Shown here: positions 32,408 through 41,519 of the stretch, in pieces
Layout: every line of letters begins with the position of its first letter
Numbering within the stretch: the first letter of the stretch is position 1
NCBI GenBank assembly: GCA_006969385.1
Contig: CP030884.1
Coordinates: forward strand, 5,264,249-5,328,248
Length of the DNA stretch: 64,000 nt
Reading direction: 5' to 3'
Origin: Planctomycetaceae bacterium
GTDB lineage: Bacteria > Planctomycetota > Phycisphaerae > UBA1845 > UTPLA1
Program-made: the position numbers and the translations under genes
The notes under the pieces: generated by a model
The model's input: the letters and a program-made list of their open reading frames with translations, nothing else
What the model was told of the DNA's origin: nothing
The model's database searches: none

Positions 32408-33331
32408 CTAGCGCCGTCGTCGCAACGAGACGCAACTACCGATCAGCAGCAGCGCCATACTGGTCGGCTCCGGAATGCTCGACGGCGTGATGTATCGAAA
32501 GCTCGCGCCTTCGACAAAAATATCCGCATCCGTCCGGAACCAAGTACCGTTGGTCCAAGCGATGCCGCCGTTGCCCAGTTCGTAGGCCGCGCGCGGTCCG
32601 AACGGATCACCCGCCACAATGCCCACGAACGTGCCGTCGGGCATATATTCGTACACACCGCTCGGTAACGAGAACCCGCCGACGATCAGATTGCCGTTGC
32701 TGCCGCGCACGTTGATCTGCTGCGGAAAGTCGATGCCGTTCACACCGTCGCTTGTCACCAGCGTGCCGAGATAGGTGCCGTCGGGCAGATAGCGATCGAT
32801 GCCGTCATTGCCCGTGTCGCTATTGGTCACCAGAAGTTCGCCGTTGAAAAACTTAACGTCCTGATAGCTAACGTCGTCGTCGAGACGACCGTTGAAGATG
32901 CCGGTCACACTCGCTGTCGCGACGTCGACCGTAACCAAACCTTCACCAAAGGTTGCGCCGGCCGAACCCTGAGCCACGTAAACGGTGTTGCCGACCACTT
33001 CCATACCACGGATGTTGTTCAATTCCGGCGAGGTAATCGCGCCGATCGCGGCACCCGCCGCATCGAAGCGCCAAATGCGATCGGCCACCTGATCGCTGAC
33101 CCAGAATTCATTACCGACTTCGAGGACTTCTATCGGTGTCGACGATACGCCGGCATTGGAAGCCGCCAATCCCACGTCAAGAAAGTTGGGATTCACCAAT
33201 GAGCCATCGAAGGCGTTTACGGCAATGACCCGATCGTTGGTCGATTCGGGGATGAGCAGGAACTGGCCGAAGGCCACGCCGTGGGTCGTGCCGAGGATGA
33301 ATACTGTGGTAAAAAGATAACGCTTCAACAT
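32408..33331 (-). CDS. PEP-CTERM beta-propeller-like exported protein
   Basis: A 307-residue product from ATG 33331, with GGAGG about ten bases upstream; a longer frame to 33526 is rejected. Signal peptide MLKRYLFTTVFILGTTHGVAFG. The body shows repeated NHL/six-bladed propeller-like strands: VIAVNAFDGSLV, IWRFDAAGAAIG, GIDRYLPDGTYLG, VYEYMPDGTFVG. The C-terminus is a PEP-CTERM sorting signal: PEPTSMALLLIGSCVSLRRRR without the last residue would already suffice (PEP motif, hydrophobic helix, Arg cluster). Exosortase recognises such tails and the protein then goes to the surface or matrix; no exosortase gene is in the window. Confidence 0.85.
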   Translation of the reverse strand: MLKRYLFTTVFILGTTHGVAFGQFLLIPESTNDRVIAVNAFDGSLVNPNFLDVGLAASNAGVSSTPIEVLEVGNEFWVSDQVADRIWRFDAAGAAIGAITSPELNNIRGMEVVGNTVYVAQGSAGATFGEGLVTVDVATASVTGIFNGRLDDDVSYQDVKFFNGELLVTNSDTGNDGIDRYLPDGTYLGTLVTSDGVNGIDFPQQINVRGSNGNLIVGGFSLPSGVYEYMPDGTFVGIVAGDPFGPRAAYELGNGGIAWTNGTWFRTDADIFVEGASFRYITPSSIPEPTSMALLLIGSCVSLRRRR

Positions 33332-33582
33332 GATCGATTCGCCTCCAATAAAAATTGCCAATGGGCCCGATTCCGCCAATTCAAACGGTGTTACGATAAA
33401 CCAAAGTGACCCGTACTTGCAACGTTTCGCGTGGTATAGGAGTTGGTTCGCTCGTGAATGACTTCGATTTTTGGCAAGTCTGCCGAGCAGGCGCACCAAC
33501 AGTATGCCAGCCACTGCCATCATCAAACGATGGCTGCCAACCCGCTGTTGCTGACGGGTGCAGCGACAGGAGCATATTAATT

Positions 33583-34104
33583 ATGGAAATCTACCGAACC
33601 GGCCCCACCACCGACAGACTTACCATGCGGGCAATGAATGCCGACGACGCCGAGGCGTTCTATCGACTCAACAGCGACGCCGATGTGATGCGCTTTACGC
33701 ACGAGCCGCTGTGCCCGTCGGTCGATGAAGCCCGCACCGCCATCGAGAGCTATCCCGATTTTGAGCGCTACGGCTATGGTCGCTGGGGATGTTTTCTGAA
33801 GGCCGGCGGGCCGATGATCGGCTTTTGCGGGTTGAAATATCTGCCCGAGTTTGACGCCGTCGATATCGGCTATCGATTGTTGCCCGAGTATTGGGGGCGC
33901 GGGCTTGCGACCGAAGCGGCCCATGCCACGATTACTTTTGGTTTCGAGACGTTGAAACTTCGCCAAATCATCGCCCTCACCATCGCGGAAAACGCCGGCT
34001 CGATTCGTGTGCTGGAAAAAATCGGCATGCGTTGCGCCGGTGCGGTCGAATACGACGGGTTGAAGCCGCTGAAATACGTGATCGACGCTGAATCAAAGCG
34101 ATAA
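33583..34104 (+). CDS. GNAT-family N-acetyltransferase (RimJ/RimL-like)
   Basis: A 173-residue acetyltransferase. The ATG at 33583 has AGGAG nine bases upstream; the longer frame to 33406 is rejected. It starts with the RimJ/RimL-type ERL-like motif (TDRLTMRAMNADDAEAFYRL), has IGYRLLPEYWGRGLATEAAHATI with the acetyl-CoA loop motif (R-x-x-x-A-T-E-A), and ends with IAENAGSIRVLEKIGMRCAG. This subgroup acetylates N-terminal residues of ribosomal proteins or small amines using acetyl-CoA. The target is not readable. It diverges from the PEP-CTERM gene. Confidence 0.88.
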   Translation: MEIYRTGPTTDRLTMRAMNADDAEAFYRLNSDADVMRFTHEPLCPSVDEARTAIESYPDFERYGYGRWGCFLKAGGPMIGFCGLKYLPEFDAVDIGYRLLPEYWGRGLATEAAHATITFGFETLKLRQIIALTIAENAGSIRVLEKIGMRCAGAVEYDGLKPLKYVIDAESKR

Positions 34105-34275
34105 AGAAACTCATATGCTTGCTTTGCGGACATACCAGATCGTAAAGGTCGAAGATTCACGTCCAATAAAATCAGCGCACCGATTCATCGACTGCCTTCG
34201 ATTTCAGATCATGTGCGGCACAATCGGGCCAAATTTTGTGATCAAAGCCGGCCCACTAGCCGTCGCCGATTCGGA

Positions 34276-34307
34276 TTGAAACAGTTCCATAACTGAAACA
34301 GTTTCAA
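34276..34307. promoter_or_regulatory. Candidate operator, inverted GAAACAGTT sites
   Basis: TTGAAACAGTT (34276-34286) and AACAGTTTCAA (34297-34307) form an imperfect inverted repeat around ten bases. The same half-site recurs 80 bases downstream. Confidence 0.4.
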
Positions 34308-34384
34308 GAACTTAGCGTCACAACGGTGTGTTGAAAATATGGATTCGATGTGAGCAATCCGTTAACATTGAGTTCAAGAAGTGC

Positions 34385-34406
34385 GAACTGTTCGCGGAAC
34401 AGTTTC
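34385..34406. promoter_or_regulatory. Candidate operator palindrome GAACTGTTC-GCG-GAACAGTTTC
   Basis: A near-perfect palindrome ending 44 bases before the ATG of the PEP-CTERM gene, built on the same half-site as the pair at 34276-34307. The spacing suits a repressor or activator of this gene. Confidence 0.45.
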
Positions 34407-34449
34407 AATTGAATCCACATTTTGTTTTGGTCTTGGAGGATTAAGAACC

Positions 34450-35163
34450 ATGCGTCGTTTACTTGCAATGACGGTTGCCTTGCTCTTGGCAGCTTCGTCG
34501 GCTCAGGCTCAGGTGACGGTCAACGTGCCTCAGTCGGATGCACCTTGGCTCGGCTTTATGAACGTTTTTGAACTGCCGGAAAATGGTGGTGGCTTCGTCT
34601 TTCCGAGTGGCTGGGGAATCGCGGATTTGGTTGTTAATTTTGACGACGCCAATAACAAGTTCACGTTTTCGCCCAACACCATCGGCGACCCTAACGAGTT
34701 TTGGTATCAAAACACCACCGGCATGGCTCCCGATCCCACGAATCCGGGTGGTCCCGGCCAGCGCGGTAACAAGGTGATGGAAGCCAATCTATTCATCGAA
34801 GTTGCCGACAACTCGCTGTCCGGCACGACCGTGACCTTTGAGGGTGAAATCCTCTCGAATACTTACACCGATGCCCACGATGGTTTCATCTTCATTCGCG
34901 ACTTCGCTCCCGACTTTTCGTCGTTCAATGAAACGATTATCCCAGTCGTGCCGGGTCCCTTCAGCCTCAGCCTTGCCACGTTGGCACCGGCTGATCCGAT
35001 GAACCCGCGCAAGGTGCAATACGGCTTCCAAAGCGTTGGTGAAAACGTCTGGATCACCGACACGGCGCCGTTCGGTAACTTCATGGTCGCCACCATTCCT
35101 GAGCCGGCCACGCTGTCGCTGCTCGGCTTGGGTGCCGTCGCTCTGCTCCGCCGCCGCCGCTAA
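34450..35163 (+). CDS. PEP-CTERM exported protein
   Basis: A 237-residue product from ATG 34450, preceded by GGAGGA about 12 bases upstream. Signal peptide MRRLLAMTVALLLAASSAQAQ. The mature part (VTVNVPQSDAPWLGFMNVFELP, VVNFDDANNKFTFSPN) is a beta-rich domain of about 180 residues seen in other PEP-CTERM proteins but without a named function. It ends with a typical sorting signal: IPEPATLSLLGLGAVALLR plus terminal arginines. A strong terminator follows 30 bases later, so it is a single-gene unit with its own regulatory region. Confidence 0.88.
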   Translation: MRRLLAMTVALLLAASSAQAQVTVNVPQSDAPWLGFMNVFELPENGGGFVFPSGWGIADLVVNFDDANNKFTFSPNTIGDPNEFWYQNTTGMAPDPTNPGGPGQRGNKVMEANLFIEVADNSLSGTTVTFEGEILSNTYTDAHDGFIFIRDFAPDFSSFNETIIPVVPGPFSLSLATLAPADPMNPRKVQYGFQSVGENVWITDTAPFGNFMVATIPEPATLSLLGLGAVALLRRRR

Positions 35164-35194
35164 AGCGACGACCGAGTAAGAAATCGAAACTACA

Positions 35195-35233
35195 AAAGCC
35201 GTCGTGGTTTGCCACGACGGCTTTCTTTTTTTT
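35195..35233 (+). terminator. Strong intrinsic terminator after PEP-CTERM gene
   Basis: A 13-base perfect stem AAAGCCGTCGTGG with CCACGACGGCTTT, loop TTTG, then CTTTTTTTT. It lies between this gene and the converging lipoprotein gene. Confidence 0.9.
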
Positions 35234-35246
35234 GTTGCGCGACGAA

Positions 35247-36104
35247 TCAAAACTCCGGCTCCGGTGGAAACAGCGAATCGCGCAGCGCTGCCAACTCTTC
35301 ACACGTATCGATCTCGTCATCTATCGGAATCAAAATGATCGGGTTCAGTCCGGAGTCGCGGAACTGATCCGGATTATTCGGCACATTCAAGATATCGAGC
35401 GACGCGCCCAATACGACCTGCTCCGAATCGTCGATGACGTTGCCGCGCAACGAGCCATCGCTATAGAGCGTCATGTCGTTTTGAAAGATTTCGCGCCGCG
35501 CGATGTAGATCTCACCCTCGATGAATCCGAAGAGCGTGACAAAGACCGTTACGCCCGGCTTGCCGTCGTTATCGTCATCCGCCGCCGTCACCATTTCCGG
35601 ATCGGTAGATAAGGGCTCGTCCGCGTTGCCCGTCGCGCCGATCAAGGTGGGCGTCGCCGGTCGATAGACCTTCCACTGGCCATCTTCTTGGAACACATCG
35701 ACCAACGCGCGCCGGGGCACAATCGCCTGCGTCGCCGCATCGGGAAAGCGCGTCTCGAAAGGCTGATTCGCCTTGTACGACGCGGAACAAAAGCGATCGA
35801 CCTCATCTAACTCGCCGTCTTCCAATTCAAAGTCGGTGAACCCATACGAAATAACGAACGTCGACAACGGTCCGTTGGGCGTTTCGCCGTCGTACGCAAC
35901 CACATCAAAGTGCGCGTAATGCCCGGCGATTTCCGCTTTGGCTTCTTCGACCGTCGCGGGCGGCACCCAATCCGCATCGTTCTGCGGCAGCGGGTACAGC
36001 GGGCTAGCGGGCCAAGGTAAAGGAAGCGAACAACCGGCGAGCGCGACCGCCGCCAAGCACCAAGCGGATCTGGCCACAGCCCGCCGCAATAAATCACAAA
36101 CCAT
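35247..36104 (-). CDS. Unknown lipoprotein
   Basis: A 285-residue product from ATG 36104 with AGGGA about eight bases upstream. It begins with a lipoprotein signal (ARSAWCLAAVALAGC) and the Cys of the lipobox near residue 25. The mature part is acidic, with EEAKAEIAGHYAHFDVVAYDGETPNG, DNDGKPGVTVFVTLF and EEGEI-like beta strands. The fold may be a lipocalin-like barrel, but I recognise no family. Monocistronic, converging on the PEP-CTERM gene. Localisation to the periplasmic face of a membrane is the only firm inference. Confidence 0.7.
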   Translation of the reverse strand: MVCDLLRRAVARSAWCLAAVALAGCSLPLPWPASPLYPLPQNDADWVPPATVEEAKAEIAGHYAHFDVVAYDGETPNGPLSTFVISYGFTDFELEDGELDEVDRFCSASYKANQPFETRFPDAATQAIVPRRALVDVFQEDGQWKVYRPATPTLIGATGNADEPLSTDPEMVTAADDDNDGKPGVTVFVTLFGFIEGEIYIARREIFQNDMTLYSDGSLRGNVIDDSEQVVLGASLDILNVPNNPDQFRDSGLNPIILIPIDDEIDTCEELAALRDSLFPPEPEF

Positions 36105-36462
36105 GAGAGAATCCCTCGCAGAATCGACTATTGGAATAATAGGGATGATAGCTTCTTCGCGCGAATTTTGGCGGTTTCTCGTTACTAGCGGGCAGTTTGA
36201 CGGCGCTGGCCGGACTGCAGCAAAAAATATCAATAAACCTTGCTGTTGGGTTGGGAATCAAACACTTCTTAATACCATGCCGTTGTGTTGGCGTGCCGCC
36301 AGCTTGTCGCTACAATCAAGTGTTTATGATCATTCGAGAATCGCGAGACGACTATCCACGAGCATTGGGATAACTGGTAGTCGATCCTTGTAGATGACTC
36401 GCCAAAGCCCGTCGGGCCGCAACGGTCTCTCCCGAGCATTACTTAACATATAAAACTCGCGC
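36105..36462. other. Intergenic region, 358 bases
   Basis: Upstream of the lipoprotein gene and downstream of the eight-haem cytochrome gene. I see no gene, repeat or clear hairpin; the lipoprotein promoter should be near the left end. Confidence 0.4.
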
Positions 36463-38493
36463 TTACTTCAAGTGACACGACAAACAGAGTTCGTCGCGGT
36501 CGAGGCGTAGATCGATCGCGCGGTCTGTTGCGTCGGTTGCGTAGCTACCGAGTTGCGAGCCCGTTGGAAAGAGCCCCGGTGCGTGCGGATTGTGGCAGGT
36601 ATAGCAGGTCACCTTTTGGTTCGTCAGCGGCAGCACGCTGTTTTGATAACCTGCGGATCCGTTCGCGGATATGCCGCCCGCGCGTTCGGCCATGCGGGCA
36701 CGAATCTTGCGCGTCGTTGCTCGTTCGACGTGGCCTTCGGGCGAGTAATCCCAATGCTTCGTGTGACACGTCAGGCATACATCGGACGAATCCGCCCGCA
36801 GTTCGGCAATGCCCATCCGTTGCCCCGACCGATCGCTGCTCGGCTCACCGACATGACAGAACGTGCACGTGTTGGTGCGCAGGCTGCCATCGGCGGCGAT
36901 CTGATCGTGCGGGCTCAGTCGCCAATCGTCCGTCGGCACGTGACACTTCGTGCAAAACGCCATCGGTTGTTCGGGATCGTGATGACGCAACAACGCCGGG
37001 TTTACCATAGGGCGCTGCGCGTTGGTGTTGCAGTGCCGCTGAATATCGTGACACGTGATGCACGAAAGAAGGCCATCGTTTAACGGCCAAGCCGTCGGCG
37101 TATGAATGTCATCGTGTTGGGCCAAGCGGCCGATCGGATGCGGTTCCAAACTCGCCTTCTTGCCGTCGTGACAACTCAGGCAGTTTTTATCCACCTCATC
37201 GGCGGCAATGGGCAACGCGCGCGGCCCTTGCATTTGATGACAGTCATTACAACGGCCAGCGTCCCAATGCGGATTGCGCACCGAGGCACCGGCGACCCGC
37301 GTTTTTGATGGGCGTCGTTGCGAGGCCAGCCGTACTGCCTCGTTCGCCGCCGTCGAACACCATGCATAAAGCCGAACACCCGGTTCATCGAGTTGCTCGG
37401 CGACGGCGATCAAATAGTCCGCACGCACGCCAGTCGGCAAACGCGACGATTCGACAACACTTAAAGGTGCCACGCAAATACCGGCGGGCATCGATAGCGC
37501 GCCCGCGCCGCTATCGGGCTCACCAAAACCGAGCAGCGCCTTTCCATCGGGCGTAAACGCATGCACGCGTTGCGATGCGGCATCGACGACGAACACCGTA
37601 CCGTCTGGCCCGACGGCGACATCTTTCGGACGACCGAAGCTTCCCACGCGATCGCCGGAGCGCCCGATCATCTGCTGCCAAGCACCATCCGCATCGAACA
37701 CTTGCACGCGGATGTTCAACATATCAACCACAGAAACCGCCCTGCTCGGCCCCACCGCCATGCCCAAGGGCACGCCGAACTGACCGCGCTGATTGCCGCG
37801 CGCGCCGATGCTGCGCCGATGCGTTCCCGATGCCGCATCGAACACGTCAATACAATTACCAGTGGCGTTACTCACCCATACAGCGCCATCGACGAACACA
37901 GCATCGGCCGGTCGAAATTGATCATCTAGCGTGAGCTTCGATTGCAATGAACCATCCGCTTGATACACATGCACTGCAGCGGCCCCCGCATCGGCCACGG
38001 CCACGCGACCATCGTTCGCGACCGCAATGCCCACCGGCTTCTGCGGCACCGGTCGCAACGGCAACTGCGACAACTTGCCTCCGGCAAACGTGAACACGGC
38101 ATTCAATGCCGAATCGCAAATCAGCATTTCGTCGCCACGCGCCGCCAACGCCACCGGTTTTACCAATCCCAACGGCGGCTCGGGCACCGTGCCAAAGAAA
38201 AATTCGCTCAACTTGGCCTCGGTGCCGGATAGCCTTCGACGCGGCGACAAGTTACCGAGCGGCACGACATACTCGCCGCGCCCTTCGAGCGCAGCCTGGC
38301 GATGTTGCACTGAAGCACGATCAGAGGTTGCATCATGCCGACAACTCAGCACCGTCAGCATCATCGTCATTAAGAGCACCAGCTTGGTGCCAATTTCGAT
38401 ACGATCGCCGCGCGTATATCGGAAAGTTTCGCGGCCCTGCGCGTCATTTTGCGCAGGCGGAGATGGGCGGTTGTCGTTTAAAGTCGATGACAT
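36463..38493 (-). CDS. NHL-repeat octahaem c-type cytochrome lipoprotein
   Basis: A 676-residue protein from ATG 38493 (a GTG at 38502 is possible), overlapping the upstream gene by 16 bases. A lipoprotein-type signal ends in MMLTVLSC near residue 50. Residues of about 90-370 form an NHL-type propeller (VGIAVANDGRVAVADAG, GMAVGPSRAVSVVDMLNIRVQVFDADG, DVAVGPDGTVFVVDAASQRVHAF). The C-terminal third has eight CXXCH haem sites (CNDCH, CLSCH, CITCH, CTKCH, CTFCH, CLTCH, CYTCH, CLSCH), several in doubled-CXXCH pairs. Haem would be attached by the ResB-CcsA system encoded nearby. Predicted role: periplasmic or outer-membrane electron carrier within a porin-cytochrome conduit; the propeller may hold it to partners. 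Confidence 0.88.
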   Translation of the reverse strand: MSSTLNDNRPSPPAQNDAQGRETFRYTRGDRIEIGTKLVLLMTMMLTVLSCRHDATSDRASVQHRQAALEGRGEYVVPLGNLSPRRRLSGTEAKLSEFFFGTVPEPPLGLVKPVALAARGDEMLICDSALNAVFTFAGGKLSQLPLRPVPQKPVGIAVANDGRVAVADAGAAAVHVYQADGSLQSKLTLDDQFRPADAVFVDGAVWVSNATGNCIDVFDAASGTHRRSIGARGNQRGQFGVPLGMAVGPSRAVSVVDMLNIRVQVFDADGAWQQMIGRSGDRVGSFGRPKDVAVGPDGTVFVVDAASQRVHAFTPDGKALLGFGEPDSGAGALSMPAGICVAPLSVVESSRLPTGVRADYLIAVAEQLDEPGVRLYAWCSTAANEAVRLASQRRPSKTRVAGASVRNPHWDAGRCNDCHQMQGPRALPIAADEVDKNCLSCHDGKKASLEPHPIGRLAQHDDIHTPTAWPLNDGLLSCITCHDIQRHCNTNAQRPMVNPALLRHHDPEQPMAFCTKCHVPTDDWRLSPHDQIAADGSLRTNTCTFCHVGEPSSDRSGQRMGIAELRADSSDVCLTCHTKHWDYSPEGHVERATTRKIRARMAERAGGISANGSAGYQNSVLPLTNQKVTCYTCHNPHAPGLFPTGSQLGSYATDATDRAIDLRLDRDELCLSCHLK

Positions 38494-39179
38494 GCGAGGC
38501 ACAGTTGGCTACCGCGGTTCGATCTGACCAGCATGCCGGGATGACGCCCGGCGTTATGCGGATCGTGACAGGATATGCATTGCACGCGCCCATCCGGCAA
38601 GGGGATGGCGTCGTCGCCGGTCGTGAAGCTGGCAGCCGGCTGATAATGCGGATCGGCAACGGGATAGGCCACTCCGATGGGATGGCCGGTCAAACCGCCG
38701 ATACCCAATTGAGAAGAACCCAATTGCCGCGCCAGCCCGGTGGCATGTGACGCGGTATAAACATCGGACGCAATCACGCCGTCGTGACAACTGAGACACA
38801 ATAGCGATGGCCCGTCCAACTCGATACCCACGGCTTCGTAAGGTCGCAAGCGATCGCTCGCCGCCGGTCGTTTATCGAGCAATGGTGCCTTGGCATCGGC
38901 GATGTGGGGCGTATGACAAGGTGTGCAAAGATCGCGCGGATGCGCGCCATCCTGCGTGAAATCGTGAGCGCTACCGATGATGCCCGCCGCCAGGAAGGAC
39001 TCGATCGATTCGACATCGCCGAGTTTATTCGGGCTTGGGCGCGCATCGCTGAGTTGAGCATTATCAACGCCGGTCGTTTCGTCGGTGCAGGCGACCAACA
39101 GCAACGCCGCCGTCGCCACGGTTAGCACGAGCAGTAGCGCGAAGCGATGGATGTTGGATGTAGTGGACAATTTGCTCAT
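38478..39179 (-). CDS. Tetrahaem c-type cytochrome lipoprotein (doubled CXXCH)
   Basis: A 233-residue protein from ATG 39179 with the lipoprotein signal FALLLVLTVATAALLLVAC. Four CXXCH sites: LCTPCHTPH, LCLSCHDG, QCISCHDPHN and LCLACHRL, spaced as in the doubled-CXXCH family, whose members carry electrons in the periplasm or on the cell surface. Its stop overlaps the start of the octahaem gene downstream, so the two are co-translated. The gene diverges from the beta-barrel gene across a 210-base region that must contain both promoters. Confidence 0.88.
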   Translation of the reverse strand: MSKLSTTSNIHRFALLLVLTVATAALLLVACTDETTGVDNAQLSDARPSPNKLGDVESIESFLAAGIIGSAHDFTQDGAHPRDLCTPCHTPHIADAKAPLLDKRPAASDRLRPYEAVGIELDGPSLLCLSCHDGVIASDVYTASHATGLARQLGSSQLGIGGLTGHPIGVAYPVADPHYQPAASFTTGDDAIPLPDGRVQCISCHDPHNAGRHPGMLVRSNRGSQLCLACHRL

Positions 39180-39389
39180 AGCAGATTCGCTCGATCCGAT
39201 TCATCTGGTATGGTAAGGCAATTCGTGTTCGGCGCGAATACAAGTTCGAAAACACTGGCACCAACCCATTCGCATGGCGCGGTTGACTTCAAAGCAAAGT
39301 CGCTCACGCCGGTGCATGGCAGAGAGCTTGCAGTGTTTACGTTCGGGAATTGCACGACGTGTAAATGAAATGAATAGGACCCGTGTCGT

Positions 39390-41519
39390 TTGCGTAACGA
39401 TCGACCGCGCACCATCCTAGTGATCGCGATCTGCGGATTCTGCTGCGCGAGTTTCAGCGTCGTTGCGGAAGATAACGCAACGCAAGGCGATACCAGCGCC
39501 GAACCAACGTCGAGTGAATACAACTACGACGACTATTACGCCGAGCCCCAAGACACCAAGCCCAGCCCGCTGAGTCTCGAATACTTTGCGCTAGACCTGC
39601 AACTGGAAGCACAAGCCGAACGGCGCACCGTGCGGACCGACGGCCAGGGCTTCGGCCTACCCAATTTCGCGCAAAACAACCGTTTCTACCGCATTCAGGA
39701 AACGATGGGCTTACAGGCCGGCGGCGAAGTCGGGCGCGAACGGCGCTGGATGCGTTACGACACCGAATTCCGGTTTGGTCTGTCGCACGAGCGCTACGTC
39801 GAAAACTCACCCGCCGGCAATCTCGAAACCAGCCCCGACAGCACCCTTTTACAGTACGACATCAACTTGGAACTATTTCCAGCCGGAAAACTGTCCGCCA
39901 CTGCCTTCGCATCGAAGCTGCAGGATCGCATTCAGCGCCCCTTTCTGCCCAGCCTGGATCGACGAGCCGAGCGCTACGGCATAGGATTGTTTTATCACGA
40001 TCCCAAGTTGCCGATGCAGTTGACCTACGAACACACGTTCGACGACTTAACGAGCAATTCGCGTTTCTTGCTCGACGATGAAGAGCGCGCCGAAGACACG
40101 CTGCGCTACGAGCTAACCTGGCAACCGACGCAACATCACTCGCTGAATCTTCAATACGAATACGAACGCCGCACCGAGCAATACTCCGGTACGCGCAATA
40201 CCTTCAATACCGAACGCAACTACCTGATATTGAATCACGCCCTGCAGTTCGGCGATCAACATCGCAACCGCCTCGACACGATCTTTCGCATAGAAGAAGA
40301 AAGCGGCGACCTGCCGCGCGATGCGCTGGAATTCGCCCCCAGCCTGCGACTGCAACACAACGATAACCTGTTTACCAGCTACCGGGCACAGTATCTCAAG
40401 CAATCGTTCTTTAACCTCGATACCGACACGTTGCGCGGCGATTGGAACATTACGCATCAACACGACGACGGCCTCACCAGCACCTTCGGTGTGTACGGCC
40501 TGCGGCAAGACACCAATCTCAACGCCGACACCACCGAATGGGGCGTCAACGCCAACTTCGCCTATACCAAAGAAAACCGCCTCGGTCGTTTCTCGTCGAG
40601 CCTTTCGTACTTGCATTCCGATACCCAAACCAACGACGGCGGGCGCGGCGGGGTCGTCACGTTCGAGTCCGTCACCTTTCGCGACCCGCTGCCCTCGCAG
40701 TTGGCCCAACTCAACGTCGACCTCAACAGCATCGTCGTATGGAGCGCCAATCGCGCCCGCGTCTATATCCCCGGGCGCGACTTCTTGGTTCTGCCCATCG
40801 GCGGCGTGACCTCGCTGGTGCGCGTACGGAACGGTCGTATCGCCGACCGCGAGACGGTGCTTGTAAGTTACACCTATCGCACGTTCAACGACTTTCACGT
40901 CAGCCGCGATCGGCTTGATTGGCGCATCCAACAGCAATTCGACAACGGCTTCGATGTGTATTACGCACTCTCGTTGCAAGACGAAGACATCGACCGCAGC
41001 AATTTTCTGGTGTTTCAGGAGCGCAACATCAACCGCCATCGCCTCGGTACCGTGTATCGCAAAGAGCGTTGGAGTGCCGGTCTCGAACTCGAATACAACG
41101 ACGATTCGATCGATCCGTTTATGGCCGTGCACACCAACGGCGACGTTTCGATTTTGCAGAACGCCCATCATCAACTCAACGCGCGCGGCACTTATTCGTT
41201 CTTTCGCTTCGAGGGGCAAGACTTTTTCCGCCCTCGGCAAACCAATCTTGTCGACGTCGGCCTGCAATATCGCTACTTGTTCAATCAGGATTTGGAAGCC
41301 AACGCCACCGCCAGCTATCGCTACGAAAGCGATACGCTCTTTGGCGAAACCAACGGTGTCGATCTAACTGCCGGGCTGGCTTACAAAATCGGCCTGTTTT
41401 CCGTGTTGCTGGAAGTCGAATACGATGCGCTCGATTTGCCGTCGTCGACGGATAACACCGCCGCCGTTTGGCTCAAGTTCCGCCGCGACATTCCGATCAT
41501 CGGGGAGGCGCGACGATGA
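39390..41519 (+). CDS. Predicted outer-membrane beta-barrel of a porin-cytochrome conduit
   Basis: A 709-residue exported protein (TTG start at 39390, signal RTILVIAICGFCCASFSVVA). After a short acidic linker the whole chain is alternating, amphipathic strand pattern with many Tyr, Phe, Asn and Arg (YEYERRTEQYSGTRNTF, SYTYRTFNDFHVSRDRLDW, GLQYRYLFNQDLEANATAS), as in large outer-membrane beta-barrels such as the MtrB/PioB and Geobacter OmbB-type porins. Direct family membership cannot be proved by eye. Position supports the role: cytochrome genes lie on both sides, and the next gene overlaps its stop codon. It would hold a multihaem cytochrome in the outer membrane. The start lacks a strong ribosome site. 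Confidence 0.75.
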   Translation: MRNDRPRTILVIAICGFCCASFSVVAEDNATQGDTSAEPTSSEYNYDDYYAEPQDTKPSPLSLEYFALDLQLEAQAERRTVRTDGQGFGLPNFAQNNRFYRIQETMGLQAGGEVGRERRWMRYDTEFRFGLSHERYVENSPAGNLETSPDSTLLQYDINLELFPAGKLSATAFASKLQDRIQRPFLPSLDRRAERYGIGLFYHDPKLPMQLTYEHTFDDLTSNSRFLLDDEERAEDTLRYELTWQPTQHHSLNLQYEYERRTEQYSGTRNTFNTERNYLILNHALQFGDQHRNRLDTIFRIEEESGDLPRDALEFAPSLRLQHNDNLFTSYRAQYLKQSFFNLDTDTLRGDWNITHQHDDGLTSTFGVYGLRQDTNLNADTTEWGVNANFAYTKENRLGRFSSSLSYLHSDTQTNDGGRGGVVTFESVTFRDPLPSQLAQLNVDLNSIVVWSANRARVYIPGRDFLVLPIGGVTSLVRVRNGRIADRETVLVSYTYRTFNDFHVSRDRLDWRIQQQFDNGFDVYYALSLQDEDIDRSNFLVFQERNINRHRLGTVYRKERWSAGLELEYNDDSIDPFMAVHTNGDVSILQNAHHQLNARGTYSFFRFEGQDFFRPRQTNLVDVGLQYRYLFNQDLEANATASYRYESDTLFGETNGVDLTAGLAYKIGLFSVLLEVEYDALDLPSSTDNTAAVWLKFRRDIPIIGEARR

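Larger units (their letters stand above)
34105..34449. other. Regulatory intergenic region upstream of a PEP-CTERM gene
   Basis: 345 bases with no gene. The right half contains repeated copies of a GAAACAGTT half-site (34276-34307 and 34385-34406), listed separately as operator candidates. Confidence 0.5.
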
